DNA of 5,976 nt. Source: Chloroflexota bacterium. GTDB lineage: Bacteria; Chloroflexota; Dehalococcoidia; UBA3495. The position numbers and the translations under genes were made by a program. The number at the start of each line of letters is the position of its first letter. Position 1 is the stretch's first letter. Of the stretch, positions 5,467-5,976 are shown piece after piece. The notes beneath the pieces were generated by a model that saw nothing but the letters and a program-made list of their open reading frames with translations, was not told the origin of the DNA and ran no database searches. Where the stretch lies: contig JACZRM010000116.1 in assembly GCA_022576105.1 (NCBI GenBank), positions 1 to 5,976 on the forward strand, written 5' to 3'.

Positions 5467-5976
5467 ATGAGCAGCCATCCACCCGATCACCAAGACAGCC
5501 GTCATCCAACTTTCAAGCAATACGTCCTGATTGCGATCATCCTGTTCGTCATCACCCTGGTCGAATTTTTGATTGTTGTTCCCCAAAGTATGAAGGGAGC
5601 ACCGGTGACGCTAGCCCCGCTGTTCATTCTGTCGGCGATCAAATTTGTCATCGTCGTCATGTTCTACATGCACTTGAAGTTTGAATCGCGCACGCTGAGC
5701 ATAGTGTTCGCCACCGGTCTGGCGCTGGCGTTCCTGGCGGGAGGTTCGCTGCTGACAATATTCGGTTCCCTCAAGCCGACTCCGCGAGACTTTGCCGCGG
5801 CCAACGCGGTCCCCTTCATCCACGACGCAGAAGCTGGCGGTCATACGGAAGAGCCATCGGTGTCGCCGCCAGTTACCCTTGAACCCGAAGCCGGGGCAAC
5901 CGAGCCTGCTGCCGGTGGCTCGGAACTGGTGGCCCAGGGCGAGGCTTTGTTCACCGGTGGCAATTGCAGCGCCTGT
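5467..5976 (+). CDS. coxD: Oxidase subunit IV fused to a probable cytochrome c domain (3' end outside window)
   Basis: The frame is open from ATG 5467 to the window edge (170 codons) with no stop. AGGAG at 5454-5458, touching the coxC stop, is eight bases upstream. Residues 1-17 are polar and His-rich. Three helices follow at about 18-39, 49-69 and 78-100. VMFYMHLKFESR (64-75) is the hallmark of the prokaryotic subunit IV family (CtaF/CoxD-like), normally about 100-110 residues in total. Here the chain continues with an acidic, Pro/Ala-rich linker (about 103-152) and then ELVAQGEALFTGGNCSAC (153-170). This is the usual entry to a class I cytochrome c, with the haem-binding CxxC at Cys167 and Cys170. 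The window ends exactly before the residue that should be His, so haem binding is likely but not shown. With three helices and the N-terminus inside, the linker and haem domain would face outside, next to the haem c of CoxB. Confidence 0.88.
   Translation, partial: MSSHPPDHQDSRHPTFKQYVLIAIILFVITLVEFLIVVPQSMKGAPVTLAPLFILSAIKFVIVVMFYMHLKFESRTLSIVFATGLALAFLAGGSLLTIFGSLKPTPRDFAAANAVPFIHDAEAGGHTEEPSVSPPVTLEPEAGATEPAAGGSELVAQGEALFTGGNCSAC

Noticed and set aside
1..5976. CRISPR, tRNA, rRNA, toxin-antitoxin, phage or defence genes
   Set aside because: Nothing matching these was found. All substantial coding sequence belongs to the oxidase and its haem synthesis.

Overview
This window holds most of a gene cluster for an aerobic haem-copper terminal oxidase of the caa3 type (A1 family). 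All genes are on the + strand, and the cluster runs off both ends. The order is ctaA (3' part only), ctaB, coxB, coxA, coxC, coxD (5' part only). The organism is an aerobic or facultative bacterium of moderately high GC. The lipoprotein CoxB with a fused cytochrome c, the coxBACD order and the dispersed palindromic repeat fit a Chloroflexota-like genome (for example the SAR202/Dehalococcoidia side). This is an impression from protein style, not a proof; Bacillota and Deinococcota share the same oxidase architecture.

Layout. 1-387: C-terminal part of haem A synthase. 384-1301: haem O synthase, overlapping ctaA by ATGA. 1302-1669: a 368-base gap. It contains a small hairpin after ctaB, a degenerate palindromic repeat element flanked by 11-bp direct repeats, a sigma70-like promoter, a long stem-loop, and a possible 27-codon leader ORF whose stop overlaps the coxB start. 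1670-2791: subunit II (CuA domain plus cytochrome c). 2792-2901: a 110-base gap with 2.5 perfect copies of a 16-bp tandem repeat. 2902-4779: subunit I. 4792-5454: subunit III, starting at TTG. 5467-5976 (open): subunit IV fused to what appears to be a second cytochrome c domain, cut by the window edge just after CxxC.

How they work together. CtaB farnesylates haem B to haem O and CtaA oxidises it to haem A, the cofactor of subunit I. CoxB receives electrons through its own haem c and passes them by CuA to haem a and the haem a3-CuB site of CoxA. CoxA reduces O2 and pumps protons through recognisable D and K channels. CoxC and CoxD are membrane support subunits. The extra cytochrome c domain on CoxD would give the complex a second covalently tethered haem c.

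The coding part is conventional. The parts most worth a second look are the coxD-cytochrome c fusion, the structured coxB leader with its overlapping mini-ORF, the flanked repeat element and the tandem repeat before coxA. I see no CRISPR array, tRNA, rRNA, transposase gene or defence system.
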